From: Advenella sp048381675
GTDB lineage: Bacteria; Pseudomonadota; Gammaproteobacteria; Burkholderiales; Burkholderiaceae_B
Assembly: GCF_048381675.1 (NCBI RefSeq)
Contig: NZ_JBLWIS010000009.1
Coordinates: 1-64,000, forward strand
Direction of reading: 5' to 3'
DNA: 64,000 nucleotides
In this document: positions 16,929 to 25,673 of the stretch, in pieces
How the letters are laid out: each line of letters opens with the position of its first letter
How positions within the stretch are numbered: the stretch's first letter is position 1
The notes under the pieces: model-generated
Seen by the model: the letters and a program-made list of their open reading frames with translations, nothing else
The model's database searches: none
Told to the model about the DNA's origin: nothing
Program-made: the position numbers and the translations under genes

Positions 16929-18074
16929 TTAAATGCCTTTATCTGAAAGGCTAGCAAGAAAAACCTGCATAATATCCCGGCTGCGATCCTGTAGGAGGCA
17001 GGATGCGTTTTGCATGGCCTCTTGCAGGCTCATGGGACCATTGCACAGACTGAAGGCTGCGGTAATTCCTTTGTTGTACAGCGCCTGATAATTGTTGCCC
17101 AGCGTTCCAGCAATCGCAATAACCGGTACGTTATGTTGTTGTGCCAGGGCAGCTATGCCGGCAAGGGTTTTGCCCTGAAGGGTCTGCTCGTCAAGTTTTC
17201 CTTCACCCGTAATAACCAGATCGGCATTTTCAATAAGCTGCGCCAACCCAGCAAACTCGGCAACAATTTCCACCCCGGGACGAAACTGGGCCTTCAGGAA
17301 GCTCAGGCATGCAAAACCAAGTCCTCCTGCAGCGCCTGCACCTTGTTCATGACGCATATCTTTGCCAAGTGTGGCGGCGGTAATATCGGCATAATTCGCC
17401 ATGACCTGGTCAAGGAACAGAACCTGCTCTGGCGTGGCCCCTTTTTGTGGACCAAAAATCGCAGCGGCACCATGGGGTCCGCACAAAGGATTATTGACAT
17501 CGGATGCCAGGGTAAAGCTAATCTGCGACAGGCGTTGATCCATGCCGGAAAGATCAATTTTTTCAAGCCGAACCATCTCTTTGGGGTGGGGTTTCAGTAA
17601 TGTGTTGTTTTTACCCATGAATTGAATGCCCAGAGCGGCTGCCATGCCAGCTCCGCCATCGTTGGTGGCTGATCCGCCCAGACCAAGTATGATGTGCCTG
17701 GCCTGTTGATTTAACGCTTCAAGAATAAGCTGGCCAACCCCAAATGTATTGGCACACAGTACATCTCTGTTCTGGGGCTGGATTTGTTCAAGACCGGCCG
17801 CACTGGCCATTTCAATAATAGCCGTTTCGTTGTTGATCATGGCCCAGGTGGCTGTAACCGATTGGCCCATTGCATTTTGTACCGTGCTTTGGATGAGTCG
17901 GCAGCGGGTGCTTTGTGCAATGGCCAACACGGTTCCTTCTCCACCATCAGCCATAGGGACACAATGAATTTTTGCATTTGGCGTAGCCTGCTTTACGCCT
18001 TTGGCAATAGCGCTGGCCACTTTATGGGCAGGCAGGCTTTCTTTGAACGAGTCAGGGGCAATGATGATTTTCAT
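16929..18074 (-). CDS. Glycerate kinase (GarK/GlxK family)
   Basis: The 381-residue protein starts MKIIIAPDSFKESLPAHKVA and has MADGGEGTVLAI, GLGGSATNDGGAGMAAALG and ITGEGKLDEQTLQGK, all marks of the class II glycerate kinase family that phosphorylates D-glycerate. It lies downstream of pyruvate kinase on the same strand with an 89-nt gap holding a REP-like element. The pair could route glycerate to pyruvate, as in tartrate/glyoxylate utilisation, but no other genes of such a pathway are adjacent. Confidence 0.92.
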   Translation of the reverse strand: MKIIIAPDSFKESLPAHKVASAIAKGVKQATPNAKIHCVPMADGGEGTVLAIAQSTRCRLIQSTVQNAMGQSVTATWAMINNETAIIEMASAAGLEQIQPQNRDVLCANTFGVGQLILEALNQQARHIILGLGGSATNDGGAGMAAALGIQFMGKNNTLLKPHPKEMVRLEKIDLSGMDQRLSQISFTLASDVNNPLCGPHGAAAIFGPQKGATPEQVLFLDQVMANYADITAATLGKDMRHEQGAGAAGGLGFACLSFLKAQFRPGVEIVAEFAGLAQLIENADLVITGEGKLDEQTLQGKTLAGIAALAQQHNVPVIAIAGTLGNNYQALYNKGITAAFSLCNGPMSLQEAMQNASCLLQDRSRDIMQVFLASLSDKGI

Positions 18075-18081
18075 GGTTTAT

Positions 18082-18134
18082 GCATTCCCACGCGGGAGCG
18101 TTGGAATGAGTTCATTTCAGAGCGTGGTAACGGG
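18082..18134. repeat. REP-like palindromic element
   Basis: GCATTCCCACGCGGGAGCG-TTGGAATGAG, followed by AGCGTGGTAACGGG, occupies most of the gap between pyk and the glycerate kinase gene. The core matches the element at 31304 (TTCCCACGCRGGAGCGT). Confidence 0.5.
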
Positions 18135-18163
18135 TTAATTTTCATTTTTAATTTAGATTTAAA

Positions 18164-19603
18164 TTAATCTACATAGATCATTTTCATGCTATTGGTGCCA
18201 CATTCGGGGGCGTTAATGTCGCCGTTGGTCACAATGATCCAGTCACCGGTATTCAGGGTTTGGTGTTTTTTCAATTCATCCAGGGCAGCTTGCATTAGCA
18301 TAGCAGGATCCAGGTGGCTGCAGTCAAAATTGACAGGATAAACCCCCCTGAAAAGGGCAACGCGGTTTTGGGTTTCTATATGGCGGGTAAAGCAATAAAT
18401 GGGGGCGCCAGAGCGGATGCGTGACATGATCAGGGGAGTATGACCGCTTTCGCTAAGTGAAATAATCGCCTTGACGCCAGGAAAGTGATTGGCAGCATAC
18501 ATGGCGGAAAGGGCGATGGTTTCGTCACAGCGAGTAAAAACCTGCCCCAGCCGATGACCGGATTTATTTGAAGTAGGATGTTTTTCCGCACCCATGCAAA
18601 TACGTGACATGGCCATGACGGCTTCTACCGGATAATTGCCTGAGGCACTTTCGGCTGACAGCATGACTGCATCGGTATAGTCTAGTACTGCATTGGCGAC
18701 ATCGGAAACTTCGGCACGCGTGGGGATCGGATTGGAAATCATGGATTCCATCATTTGAGTGGCGGTAATAACCACTTTATTCAGGGTGCGGGCATGCAGG
18801 ATGATTTTTTTCTGTATGCCCACCAGCTCGGCATCGCCGACTTCGACACCCAGGTCGCCACGTGCCACCATGACGGCATCACTGGCCTTAATCAGCTCAT
18901 CCAGTGCCAGGTCATCGACCACTGCTTCAGCGCGCTCTATTTTCGCAACAATCCAGGCATGGCTGCCAGCCTGTTGGGCAAGCTGCCTGGCCTGTTCAAT
19001 ATCGTTGCCATAGCGTGGAAACGAAACGGCAATGTAGTCGGCCTGGATCTCGGCGGCAAGCTTGATGTCTTCCTTGTCTTTGCTGGTAAGGCTTGGGGCA
19101 GAAAGGCCGCCTCCTTTGCGATTGATACCTTTGTTGTTGGAAAGTACACCACCTGCCAGAACACGGGTGTGCACTTCCTGGCCCTCAATACTGGTGATTT
19201 CCAGTACGATGCGGCCATCATCTAGCAGTAGCTCATCTCCCGCCTGGCAGTCGGTAAGCAGGGCAGGGTAGTCAATGCCGACAATATGTTCGGTGCCTGC
19301 ATGGTGTGGATGTGTGTTGGATAAAATGAATGGCTGGCCAGTCTGCAGCATGACATGATTATTGAGAAAACGGGCAATACGGATTTTGGGGCCTTGCAAA
19401 TCAACCATGATGGCAATATTTTTTTGCAGCTTGCATGCTATTGCCCTGATAGCGTTGGCTCTTTGGCGATGTTCATGATGGTTGCCATGGGAAAAATTTA
19501 ATCGTGCGACGTTCATGCCTGCCAGTATCATTTTTTCAATTTGTTCTGGCGTTTGTGTTGCGGGTCCCAAAGTTGCGATAATTTTGGTACGTCTAAGGTT
19601 CAT
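18164..19603 (-). CDS. pyk: Pyruvate kinase
   Basis: The 479-residue enzyme begins RRTKIIATLGPATQTPEQI and carries MVDLQGPKIRI, the active-site stretch VAKIERAEAV, and ATQMMESMISNPIPTRAEV. It converts phosphoenolpyruvate and ADP to pyruvate and ATP in the cytoplasm. The length and motifs are complete. It is probably cotranscribed with the downstream glycerate kinase gene. Confidence 0.97.
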   Translation of the reverse strand: MNLRRTKIIATLGPATQTPEQIEKMILAGMNVARLNFSHGNHHEHRQRANAIRAIACKLQKNIAIMVDLQGPKIRIARFLNNHVMLQTGQPFILSNTHPHHAGTEHIVGIDYPALLTDCQAGDELLLDDGRIVLEITSIEGQEVHTRVLAGGVLSNNKGINRKGGGLSAPSLTSKDKEDIKLAAEIQADYIAVSFPRYGNDIEQARQLAQQAGSHAWIVAKIERAEAVVDDLALDELIKASDAVMVARGDLGVEVGDAELVGIQKKIILHARTLNKVVITATQMMESMISNPIPTRAEVSDVANAVLDYTDAVMLSAESASGNYPVEAVMAMSRICMGAEKHPTSNKSGHRLGQVFTRCDETIALSAMYAANHFPGVKAIISLSESGHTPLIMSRIRSGAPIYCFTRHIETQNRVALFRGVYPVNFDCSHLDPAMLMQAALDELKKHQTLNTGDWIIVTNGDINAPECGTNSMKMIYVD

Positions 19604-20096
19604 TTTGTTTTTTTCTCACTAGGTAAAAATTTTTTTGTTACAAAAAAGTAAGGAAATATCAATTTAGGTGTTGAAAACTTTTTTGATTCATGTAGAATTA
19701 ATTTCAAGAAAAACAGGTATGCAGCAAATAAAGTGGTTCCGGCAAGTACTGGGCCATCATACATAAATTCTTATCTACTATCAGTAATTCAAAATCCTAT
19801 AGCAGTACAAGTTTTAGAAAATAAAAATATATAAGTTTTAACTTTCACTGTTTCTGTAATTTATTCAGAACAAAAAAATCAATTCCCTTTGGTATTAGGG
19901 AGGAAGCAATTCGTTTCAAAAACGTAGCAAATCAAGGTTTCGGTTTCACTCCCTTAGTGTTTACCGAAGTGGATGGGATGGTTTGTTGTTCTTGAAGACA
20001 TTATTGAATGTTAAGGATCAAGCAAATCATTTCAGCTTGCAGTACCCGTACCGGACGGCATCCGGTTCAAAAATGAATCCGTAAAGGAGCAGCAAA
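19604..20096 (+). promoter_or_regulatory. Long structured leader upstream of secreted Gly-rich gene
   Basis: This 493-nt stretch has no convincing gene. A sigma-70-like pair TTGAAA (19671-19676), 16 nt, TAGAAT (19693-19698) would give a leader of about 390 nt. The leader contains a nested hairpin (TTCGGT 19939-19944 with ACCGAA 19963-19968, and an inner CACT/AGTG) and a second one (CCGGA...TCCGG near 20052-20066). A good ribosome-binding site (AAAGGAG) precedes the ATG at 20097. The pyk promoter should also lie here, on the other strand. Confidence 0.4.
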
Positions 20097-20525
20097 ATGA
20101 AAAAACTACTACTTATCTCTGCATCAGTCTTGGCTTTGGCATCAGGCGGTGCTTATGCAGCAAGCGGTGGCATGGGTTTTGGTTCTTTTGGCGCGGGAGG
20201 AGGTGCGTCCAGCCAGTCTGGTGGAGGGTCAAGTACCTCTGGCATGCAAGGTTCAGGCGGTTTTTTTGGCGGTGGCGGTGTTTCTGGTAACCAGTCTACT
20301 GCAGCGAATGTTTCAGGTGCCAGTGCCACCGTGACCATGAGCCCAGGTGGAGTTGATACCTCTACAGGTGGCGGATCATTCTCTTCACAATCTGGTAATG
20401 GCTATTCTTTTGGAAATGCCGGTCAAAATTCTTCAAGTAGCGCAGGTGGTACTCATAGCGGTACAGCCGGTGGCTTTGGTGGTTTTGGTGGTTTCGGTAT
20501 GATTGGTTGGTATAACCCCAACTAA
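20097..20525 (+). CDS. Secreted Gly/Ser-rich low-complexity protein, unknown
   Basis: The 142-residue product has a clear Sec signal peptide (MKKLLLISASVLALASGGAYA, cut near residue 21) and a mature part made almost entirely of Gly, Ser, Thr, Ala, Gln and Phe. Motifs include GGGASSQSGGGSS and a C-terminal GGFGGFGGFGMIGWYNPN. It has no Cys and almost no charge. Such composition suits an extracellular matrix, fibre or aggregation-prone protein, but I recognise no family. The gene has a strong ribosome-binding site and a long structured leader. Confidence 0.75.
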   Translation: MKKLLLISASVLALASGGAYAASGGMGFGSFGAGGGASSQSGGGSSTSGMQGSGGFFGGGGVSGNQSTAANVSGASATVTMSPGGVDTSTGGGSFSSQSGNGYSFGNAGQNSSSSAGGTHSGTAGGFGGFGGFGMIGWYNPN

Positions 20526-20581
20526 CCAAAATTAATAACCGCAATCAAAAATCATAAAATTATAATACGCTTATTACTCTT

Positions 20582-20603
20582 GGAGGGGGTCAGCCCCCCC
20601 TCC
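20582..20603 (+). other. GC-rich hairpin abutting a ribosome-binding site
   Basis: GGAGGGGG (20582-20589) can pair with CCCCCTCC (20596-20603). The stem ends 1-2 nt before the Shine-Dalgarno AAAGGA of the next gene (20605-20610). It has no T-run, so it looks less like a terminator than like an mRNA-processing or translation-control element between the two secreted-protein genes. Confidence 0.5.
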
Positions 20604-20616
20604 TAAAGGATTCGCC

Positions 20617-21279
20617 ATGAAAAAAATATTTACTGTCATCGCTTTGTTGTTTGCTTCCACCCAGGTATCGGCGCAAATTAATGTTGGTTCTGACGCCAAT
20701 TCTTCATCAGGAGCAACTGCGGGTTCAAGTTCGGGTTCCAGTTCAGTGGTTGATGCGGGATCTGCAGCCTTCGTCAATCTTAATTTTGAGGGATCAGAGC
20801 AAAGAAAGAGCCAGCGGATTCATACCACTCCCAACGTATATGCACCATCCAGCATGTTTGGCGGTGCTAATAATTGCGGACAATCCAATACCATTGGCGT
20901 TGGGTTTACCGGATTTGGTTTGGGTGGATCTGTAGCGGGGGAATCGGATGCTTGTAATGCCCGGGAGGATACCAGTATTGCCTATAAACTGGGTTACAAA
21001 GAGGTTGCTGATATGCGGTTTTTCTGTTTTGGGGAAGACGTGAACCGCATGGCTTATGAAGCAACCGGCCGACGTTGTCCCAGCACAGCAACCGCCAAGG
21101 GTTTACCTGATAATGCGGTGGTCAGTAATGTAGCGCCAAGAGTGGCGCCCGCTGCTTCTACGGTTAATGCAGTACCAGCAAGCACTGTTAGAGCAAATTC
21201 GCCAAGGCAAACCCAGGCTATTGCATCAGCTAATGAAGTTGATGCGCAGCGAATGCGTGCTTTTTATGGTAGCAATTAA
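20617..21279 (+). CDS. Secreted Ser-rich protein with four-cysteine domain, unknown
   Basis: The 220-residue product has a signal peptide (MKKIFTVIALLFASTQVSA), a Ser/Gly/Ala linker (about 28-48), a conserved-looking central domain (about 65-155) with four cysteines (NNCGQ, DACNARE, FFCFGED, RRCPS) and an Ala/Val/Ser-rich tail. The segment VGFTGFGLGGSVAGESDACNARE followed by an alpha-helical Cys block (split here by eye) reminds me of small hypothetical proteins in some phage genomes; that is a recollection, not a search. It lies 91 nt after the Gly-rich gene and is probably cotranscribed. Confidence 0.75.
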   Translation: MKKIFTVIALLFASTQVSAQINVGSDANSSSGATAGSSSGSSSVVDAGSAAFVNLNFEGSEQRKSQRIHTTPNVYAPSSMFGGANNCGQSNTIGVGFTGFGLGGSVAGESDACNAREDTSIAYKLGYKEVADMRFFCFGEDVNRMAYEATGRRCPSTATAKGLPDNAVVSNVAPRVAPAASTVNAVPASTVRANSPRQTQAIASANEVDAQRMRAFYGSN

Positions 21280-21320
21280 CCGGCTCGCCAAAAATGTACA
21301 TAGGCCAGATAAGAGAAGAT

Positions 21321-21360
21321 ATTAACAGGTGATAGCCTAAAATCACCTGTTAATAAAAAA
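21321..21360. terminator. Rho-independent terminator
   Basis: A perfect 13-bp inverted repeat ATTAACAGGTGAT (21321-21333) / ATCACCTGTTAAT (21342-21354) lies between the secreted-protein pair and the convergent YdgA-like gene. The U-run is poor on the plus strand (TAATAAAAAA), so it may serve the minus strand better. Confidence 0.6.
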
Positions 21361-21456
21361 GGCCGGATTGAATTCTTCCTGATTAATATCAGTTTCAATT
21401 AATCCGTATACCGGAGAGCGGCCTGGTATGGTATGCATTTAGGCCGCATCAATGGC

Positions 21457-23022
21457 TTATTCAGCTTTTTGCTGTTTAGCTTCTTCTACTGGTTCATTCA
21501 TTTGTTCTGCTGGTTCTTCTACCGTATCGTTTTCAAGGGCTTGAAAAAGCTCCTCCTCATTTAGCAGAGCAGGGGCAGCCGATGAACCTGTAAGGCCAAG
21601 CAGGGAGGATGCTGTCATGGCGAACTCGTTCAAGCCCATTTTTTTGCCATTAAAATCAATCTGACTGCCTTCTGGTTGGTCTGCATCATAGCTGACCGAC
21701 GAGGTGGTTTTTCCATCTTTGTAAATCGCCATGCCGGATTGTTCTGCAATCATGCCCGCCATTCCTGAGATGACTTGTGCTTCCGCATCTGCAGTGGCTT
21801 TGTCAGCCCCTTCAGTTACCTGCATGATGCCTGAACCAAATTCCTTGATAAGGTTGTCATCAATGGAAAAAGAAAGATTGGCTTTGCGCAATGCTTGTGT
21901 GGCAAATAGTTCAATTGAATTCCTTGATGCGGAAGAGGCTTTTTCTCCGTTAAAAACAACGCCGAAATTCAGCAAGGCTTCACCGGTAGTTCCTTTTATA
22001 TTTAAGGGATCAATGTGGAATTCAAATTTGGCATCAGCCAGTTTGAAAAACAGGTTTTCAAACTCTTTGTCCAGTGCTGCTTCCTCTTCCGGTGAGGCAG
22101 AGGCGAGATTCAGGTTGGCTGTGGCCCGGCTAAAATCATTCACGGCCTTCATGTCGACATTGTTAAACAACATTTTCATGCTGGTTGTGCCAAAATCAAT
22201 TTTGTTGACATTGATTTTGTTCACGGAATAGGTAACGTCACCATTAAGCAGGCCATTAGGTGATTCCGTGGTACGGGCCGTCATGTCAATGTTGTCGATT
22301 AATATGGTTTGCGCAGGATCGACAATGTTGAATTTGCCAAATTTTAGGGCACTGTCACCGACATAGTTTTTGTTGGCGGTACGGGTTGTTTTGTTGCTAA
22401 GTTGAAAACCGTCTACAGAGAGGCTGGCCGTGCTTTTACCCTTTGCTTTAATGGCGCCACCGGTGGCTTCTGTATTGATAAAGGCATAATCAAGATTGGT
22501 GTGGGTAAGCGCCTGCATCGGCTCCACGGTTATCTCGCCATTCGTATCAACAAACTTCAGTGTTGCTGTTTTAATCGTGTTTTCTATTTCTTTGGCAAAA
22601 GAAAGTATGCTGCTGGATGTAAATGGTTCCTGTCCATTGGCAGCTTCAAACAGTTTTTTTGTATTGTCATTGTTAATAAGGGTGGTTTTGCTAATGGCCA
22701 AAGCGGGGGTAAAGCGACCTTCCTGAATTAACGGCAAGGGGCCATGATAAACCTTGTTCAGGAAGGTGATATTGGCAAGCTCTTCTGGTAAGTCGGGTAT
22801 ATCTATGTTCAGTTTATAGATGCCGGTTGAAGAAAGAAAACCTTTTTCATAACTGACTTCGCTCAGCCTGATATAGGGAGAGGCTTGTGCCAGAAAATCA
22901 TTGACATTCCTAATGGACTGATCGATTTGGCCTTTGGACTGCTGGCCAATGTACCAGGTTGAGCCTCCCCATACGGCACCGGCCGCAACTAGCACGCCAA
23001 TAACAATATTTGTTGTTTTCAT
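21457..23022 (-). CDS. YdgA/DUF945-family membrane-anchored protein
   Basis: The 521-residue protein starts with an uncleaved-looking signal anchor (IVIGVLVAAGAVWGGSTWYIG) and continues as a long beta-rich periplasmic domain with repeated DIDMTARTTESPNG and VNKINVNKIDFGTTSM stretches, typical of the YdgA (DUF945) family. The C-terminus is Glu/Gln/Pro-rich (EEPAEQMNEPVEEAKQQKAE). The biochemical role of the family is poorly known. The gene follows gloA by 37 nt on the same strand. Confidence 0.85.
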   Translation of the reverse strand: MKTTNIVIGVLVAAGAVWGGSTWYIGQQSKGQIDQSIRNVNDFLAQASPYIRLSEVSYEKGFLSSTGIYKLNIDIPDLPEELANITFLNKVYHGPLPLIQEGRFTPALAISKTTLINNDNTKKLFEAANGQEPFTSSSILSFAKEIENTIKTATLKFVDTNGEITVEPMQALTHTNLDYAFINTEATGGAIKAKGKSTASLSVDGFQLSNKTTRTANKNYVGDSALKFGKFNIVDPAQTILIDNIDMTARTTESPNGLLNGDVTYSVNKINVNKIDFGTTSMKMLFNNVDMKAVNDFSRATANLNLASASPEEEAALDKEFENLFFKLADAKFEFHIDPLNIKGTTGEALLNFGVVFNGEKASSASRNSIELFATQALRKANLSFSIDDNLIKEFGSGIMQVTEGADKATADAEAQVISGMAGMIAEQSGMAIYKDGKTTSSVSYDADQPEGSQIDFNGKKMGLNEFAMTASSLLGLTGSSAAPALLNEEELFQALENDTVEEPAEQMNEPVEEAKQQKAE

Positions 23023-23059
23023 AATGTACCCTTATAAATTTACGGATGTTTGACAGGAT

Positions 23060-23479
23060 TTATTGCGAGTGCAAGCCAGTTCCTGCAGCCTGCATATCTT
23101 TGCGTTCGATCAGTTCGATTTTGTATCCATCGGGATCTTCAACGAAGGCAATGACGGTCGTGCCGCCCTTGACGGGACCGGCTTCACGGGTAACATTTCC
23201 ACCTGCAGCCTTGACTGCCTCACAGGCGAGGTAGGCATCGGGAACGCCAATGGCAATATGGCCATAGGCAGTGCCCAGTTCATAGGAGTCAACCCCATGG
23301 TTATAGGTCAACTCAAGTTCCGCCTGTTGCGGGTTGGATTCAAATCCCAGGAATGCCAGGCTATATTTGTATTCGGGGTTTTCGGAGCGGCGCAAAAGTT
23401 TCATGCCGATCACGTTTGTATAAAATTCGATAGAGCGTTCTAGGTTACCGACGCGAAGCATGGTATGTAGAAATTGCAT
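23060..23479 (-). CDS. gloA: Lactoylglutathione lyase (glyoxalase I)
   Basis: The 139-residue enzyme shows the four metal ligands of glyoxalase I: His5 (MQFLHTMLRV), Glu in ELELTYNHG, His in YGHIAIGV and Glu in YKIELIER. It isomerises the methylglyoxal-glutathione hemithioacetal to S-lactoylglutathione. The length matches the bacterial Ni-type enzymes. Confidence 0.96.
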   Translation of the reverse strand: MQFLHTMLRVGNLERSIEFYTNVIGMKLLRRSENPEYKYSLAFLGFESNPQQAELELTYNHGVDSYELGTAYGHIAIGVPDAYLACEAVKAAGGNVTREAGPVKGGTTVIAFVEDPDGYKIELIERKDMQAAGTGLHSQ

Positions 23480-23637
23480 GATGACTCCTGGTGGAAATGG
23501 TTACAAGCGGATTATTTTAGCAAACCTGTCTTTGCAGAATGATGAGCGGAATGCATTTGAATGACGGTTGCTGCAACAAACATACAAAAGCATTATATAA
23601 GTGAAAATTTAATGTGTGTTACCGTTTTATGGGTTTC

Positions 23638-24339
23638 TTAAAGGAGGGGTAGTTCGCGCAGGCTGGTTTGTTTAAGCCTGGCTTTAGCCGCTTGGTAATC
23701 GGGCAGAATACGTCCAACTTCGGCCCAGAAGCGCGGGCTGTGGTTCATTTCCTTCAAATGGGCAAGTTCATGCGCAATCACATAATCAATCAGCTCAGGG
23801 CAAAGATGAATCAGGCGCCAGTTCAGTCGAATACTGCCATCTGAATTGCAGGAACCCCAACGGGTTGTTGCACGGGACAGGCCAAGGCGCACCGGTTTAG
23901 TACCGCTGCTGTGTTGAAAATGGTGCAGGCGGGTTTCAAACCAGGCCAGGGCACGCCCCTGAAACCAGTGGGTGCAGGCGGTTTTAATGGCCTGGGCACT
24001 GGCCGTGTAGGGCAGGTTGACAGAGAGAATATCGTTATCTTGCGCCAGGTTGTAATTGCCCTGGTAGCGACAGGAAGCAAGTTGTGGATCCAGTTGCACA
24101 ATAATTTGCCGGCCCAGGTAGGGAAGCTGCATGCCGTCCTGCCAGTGGAGGACAGGGGTTGCATGTTGTTGCCACTGTAAAAGCTTGCTTTGTATCCAGG
24201 GTTTCTTTTCCTGGATGGCCTGGTTGATGATTTCCTGTGATACCCACTTGGGGGCGGTAATTCTGAGCCCTTCGGCATTAATCGTAAAGCCAATGCTTTT
24301 ACGATTGGAGCGCCGAAGGGTGTAGGGGATCTTATCCAT
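23638..24339 (-). CDS. YgjP-like zinc metallopeptidase (DUF45)
   Basis: The protein carries HELAHLKEMNHSPRFW, the HExxH zinc motif plus the downstream histidine of the YgjP/WLM-like family, and the typical VRLGLSRATTRWGSCNSDG. I place the start at the ATG at 24339 (MDKIPYTLRRS, 233 residues); a TTG at 24381 would add 14 residues without family resemblance. It follows the acyltransferase gene by 57 nt and ends the glyQ-glyS-gmhB-plsC run. Its substrate is unknown. Confidence 0.88.
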   Translation of the reverse strand: MDKIPYTLRRSNRKSIGFTINAEGLRITAPKWVSQEIINQAIQEKKPWIQSKLLQWQQHATPVLHWQDGMQLPYLGRQIIVQLDPQLASCRYQGNYNLAQDNDILSVNLPYTASAQAIKTACTHWFQGRALAWFETRLHHFQHSSGTKPVRLGLSRATTRWGSCNSDGSIRLNWRLIHLCPELIDYVIAHELAHLKEMNHSPRFWAEVGRILPDYQAAKARLKQTSLRELPLL

Positions 24340-24396
24340 GGGCGGCTGGTGTTTTAAGATTGATGCATGGTTTACGTGCAACCGCTCTCAGGGAAA

Positions 24397-25152
24397 TCAG
24401 GCCTGGTCGTTATAACGATGTGGGCTAAGTACACGCATTTCCCCTTCAATCCATGCTTCTACCTTGCGGTTGAGCTGGTCATGGGTAAGGCCTTCGGAAG
24501 AGATGGGAGGGCCGAACGAGAAGGTAACCAGGCCAGGTTTTTTAATGAAAGAATTGCGTGGCCAGACTTCTCCGGCATTGTGAGCTACCGGAACCACTGA
24601 AGCCCCGGCATGGACGGCCAGACGTGCGCCACCTGATTGGTAGCGGCCTTTTTGACCAACCGGAATCCGGGTTCCTTCAGGGAAAAGCACCGGACTATGT
24701 CCTGCGTGGAGGCGTTTGGCCCCAATCTCCAAGACCTGTTGCATGGCACCCTTGCGATCGGAACGGTTAATGGGGATATTGCGCAAACTGGCCAGACCCC
24801 AACCGAAAAACGGGATGTAATTCAGCTCTTTTTTGTAAATAAAGCAGGCTGGCCTAGGCGAAAACCAGGGGAAAAGCAGGGTTTCATAGGCAGACTGGTG
24901 TTTGCTTAGGAAAACAACCGCTGTTGCCGGAATGTTTTCCATTCCTTTGATTTCCCATTTGATGCCAAGAATATATTTGGCCCCCCACATAAGCAGGTGG
25001 GGCCAGCTTACCGTGAAACGGTAGCGCCACTTGAAGGGGAAAGGCAGCAGCAGGAAACATCCAAGTGCGATGGGAATCAAAGTAATGGTTTGAAAAACCA
25101 GGAATAGCAGGGCACGTAAAAAAAGCATAATGATTAATTTTCCCTTAACCAT
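24397..25152 (-). CDS. plsC: 1-acylglycerol-3-phosphate O-acyltransferase
   Basis: This 251-residue membrane enzyme makes phosphatidic acid. An N-terminal hydrophobic segment precedes the acyltransferase motifs: SKHQSAYET (the His-x4-acid block with Glu rather than Asp, as in some betaproteobacterial versions), RNIPINRSDR, and FPEGTRIPVGQKGRY. A start at 25152 overlaps gmhB by 19 nt. The internal ATG at 25128 (MLFLRALLF) is preceded by AAGGGA and may be the true start. Confidence 0.92.
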   Translation of the reverse strand: MVKGKLIIMLFLRALLFLVFQTITLIPIALGCFLLLPFPFKWRYRFTVSWPHLLMWGAKYILGIKWEIKGMENIPATAVVFLSKHQSAYETLLFPWFSPRPACFIYKKELNYIPFFGWGLASLRNIPINRSDRKGAMQQVLEIGAKRLHAGHSPVLFPEGTRIPVGQKGRYQSGGARLAVHAGASVVPVAHNAGEVWPRNSFIKKPGLVTFSFGPPISSEGLTHDQLNRKVEAWIEGEMRVLSPHRYNDQA

Positions 25153-25673
25153 TCGTTGATAATCTCAGCCAGGCTGGCACGTATTTGCGTGCCGGGTGGC
25201 AGATTAGGGTCATTTTTTGTTTTCAGGCCGTTGCCGGTTTCCACCAGCCAGGTTTTCATGCCAACGGCATGGGCTGCCTGCAGGTCACGCAAGGAGTCGC
25301 CAATTGCAGGTACCTGGGTTGGGTCGATTTCGTAGCGACGAATGATGTCGTGAAAAAGGCCTGGCAAGGGCTTGCGGCAGGAGCAGCCTTCATCGGGGGT
25401 ATGAGGGCAAATGAAAATGGCATCAATTTGCCCTCCCAGCAAAGTGAGCTCCTGGTGCATTTTGGAATGCATGGCGTTCAGGTCGCTTATGCTGAACAGT
25501 CCTCTGCCCAGGCCTGACTGGTTGCTGGCAATGACCACCTTCCAGCCGGCCCGGTACAGCCGGGCAATGGCTTCAAGGCTGCCGGGCAGGGGGATCCACT
25601 CGTCGGCCGATTTGACAAAGTCGGCACGATCTTCATTGATGACGCCATCTCGATCAATAATAACGAGCTTCAT
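25134..25673 (-). CDS. gmhB: D-glycero-beta-D-manno-heptose-1,7-bisphosphate 7-phosphatase
   Basis: The 179-residue HAD phosphatase has motif I IIDRDGVIN, motif II ASNQSGLGRG, the zinc-binding loop CPHTPDEGCSC typical of GmhB, and IGDSLRDLQAA as motif IV. It acts in ADP-heptose synthesis for the LPS core. The start overlaps the end of glyS by 4 nt. Confidence 0.95.
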   Translation of the reverse strand: MKLVIIDRDGVINEDRADFVKSADEWIPLPGSLEAIARLYRAGWKVVIASNQSGLGRGLFSISDLNAMHSKMHQELTLLGGQIDAIFICPHTPDEGCSCRKPLPGLFHDIIRRYEIDPTQVPAIGDSLRDLQAAHAVGMKTWLVETGNGLKTKNDPNLPPGTQIRASLAEIINEWLREN

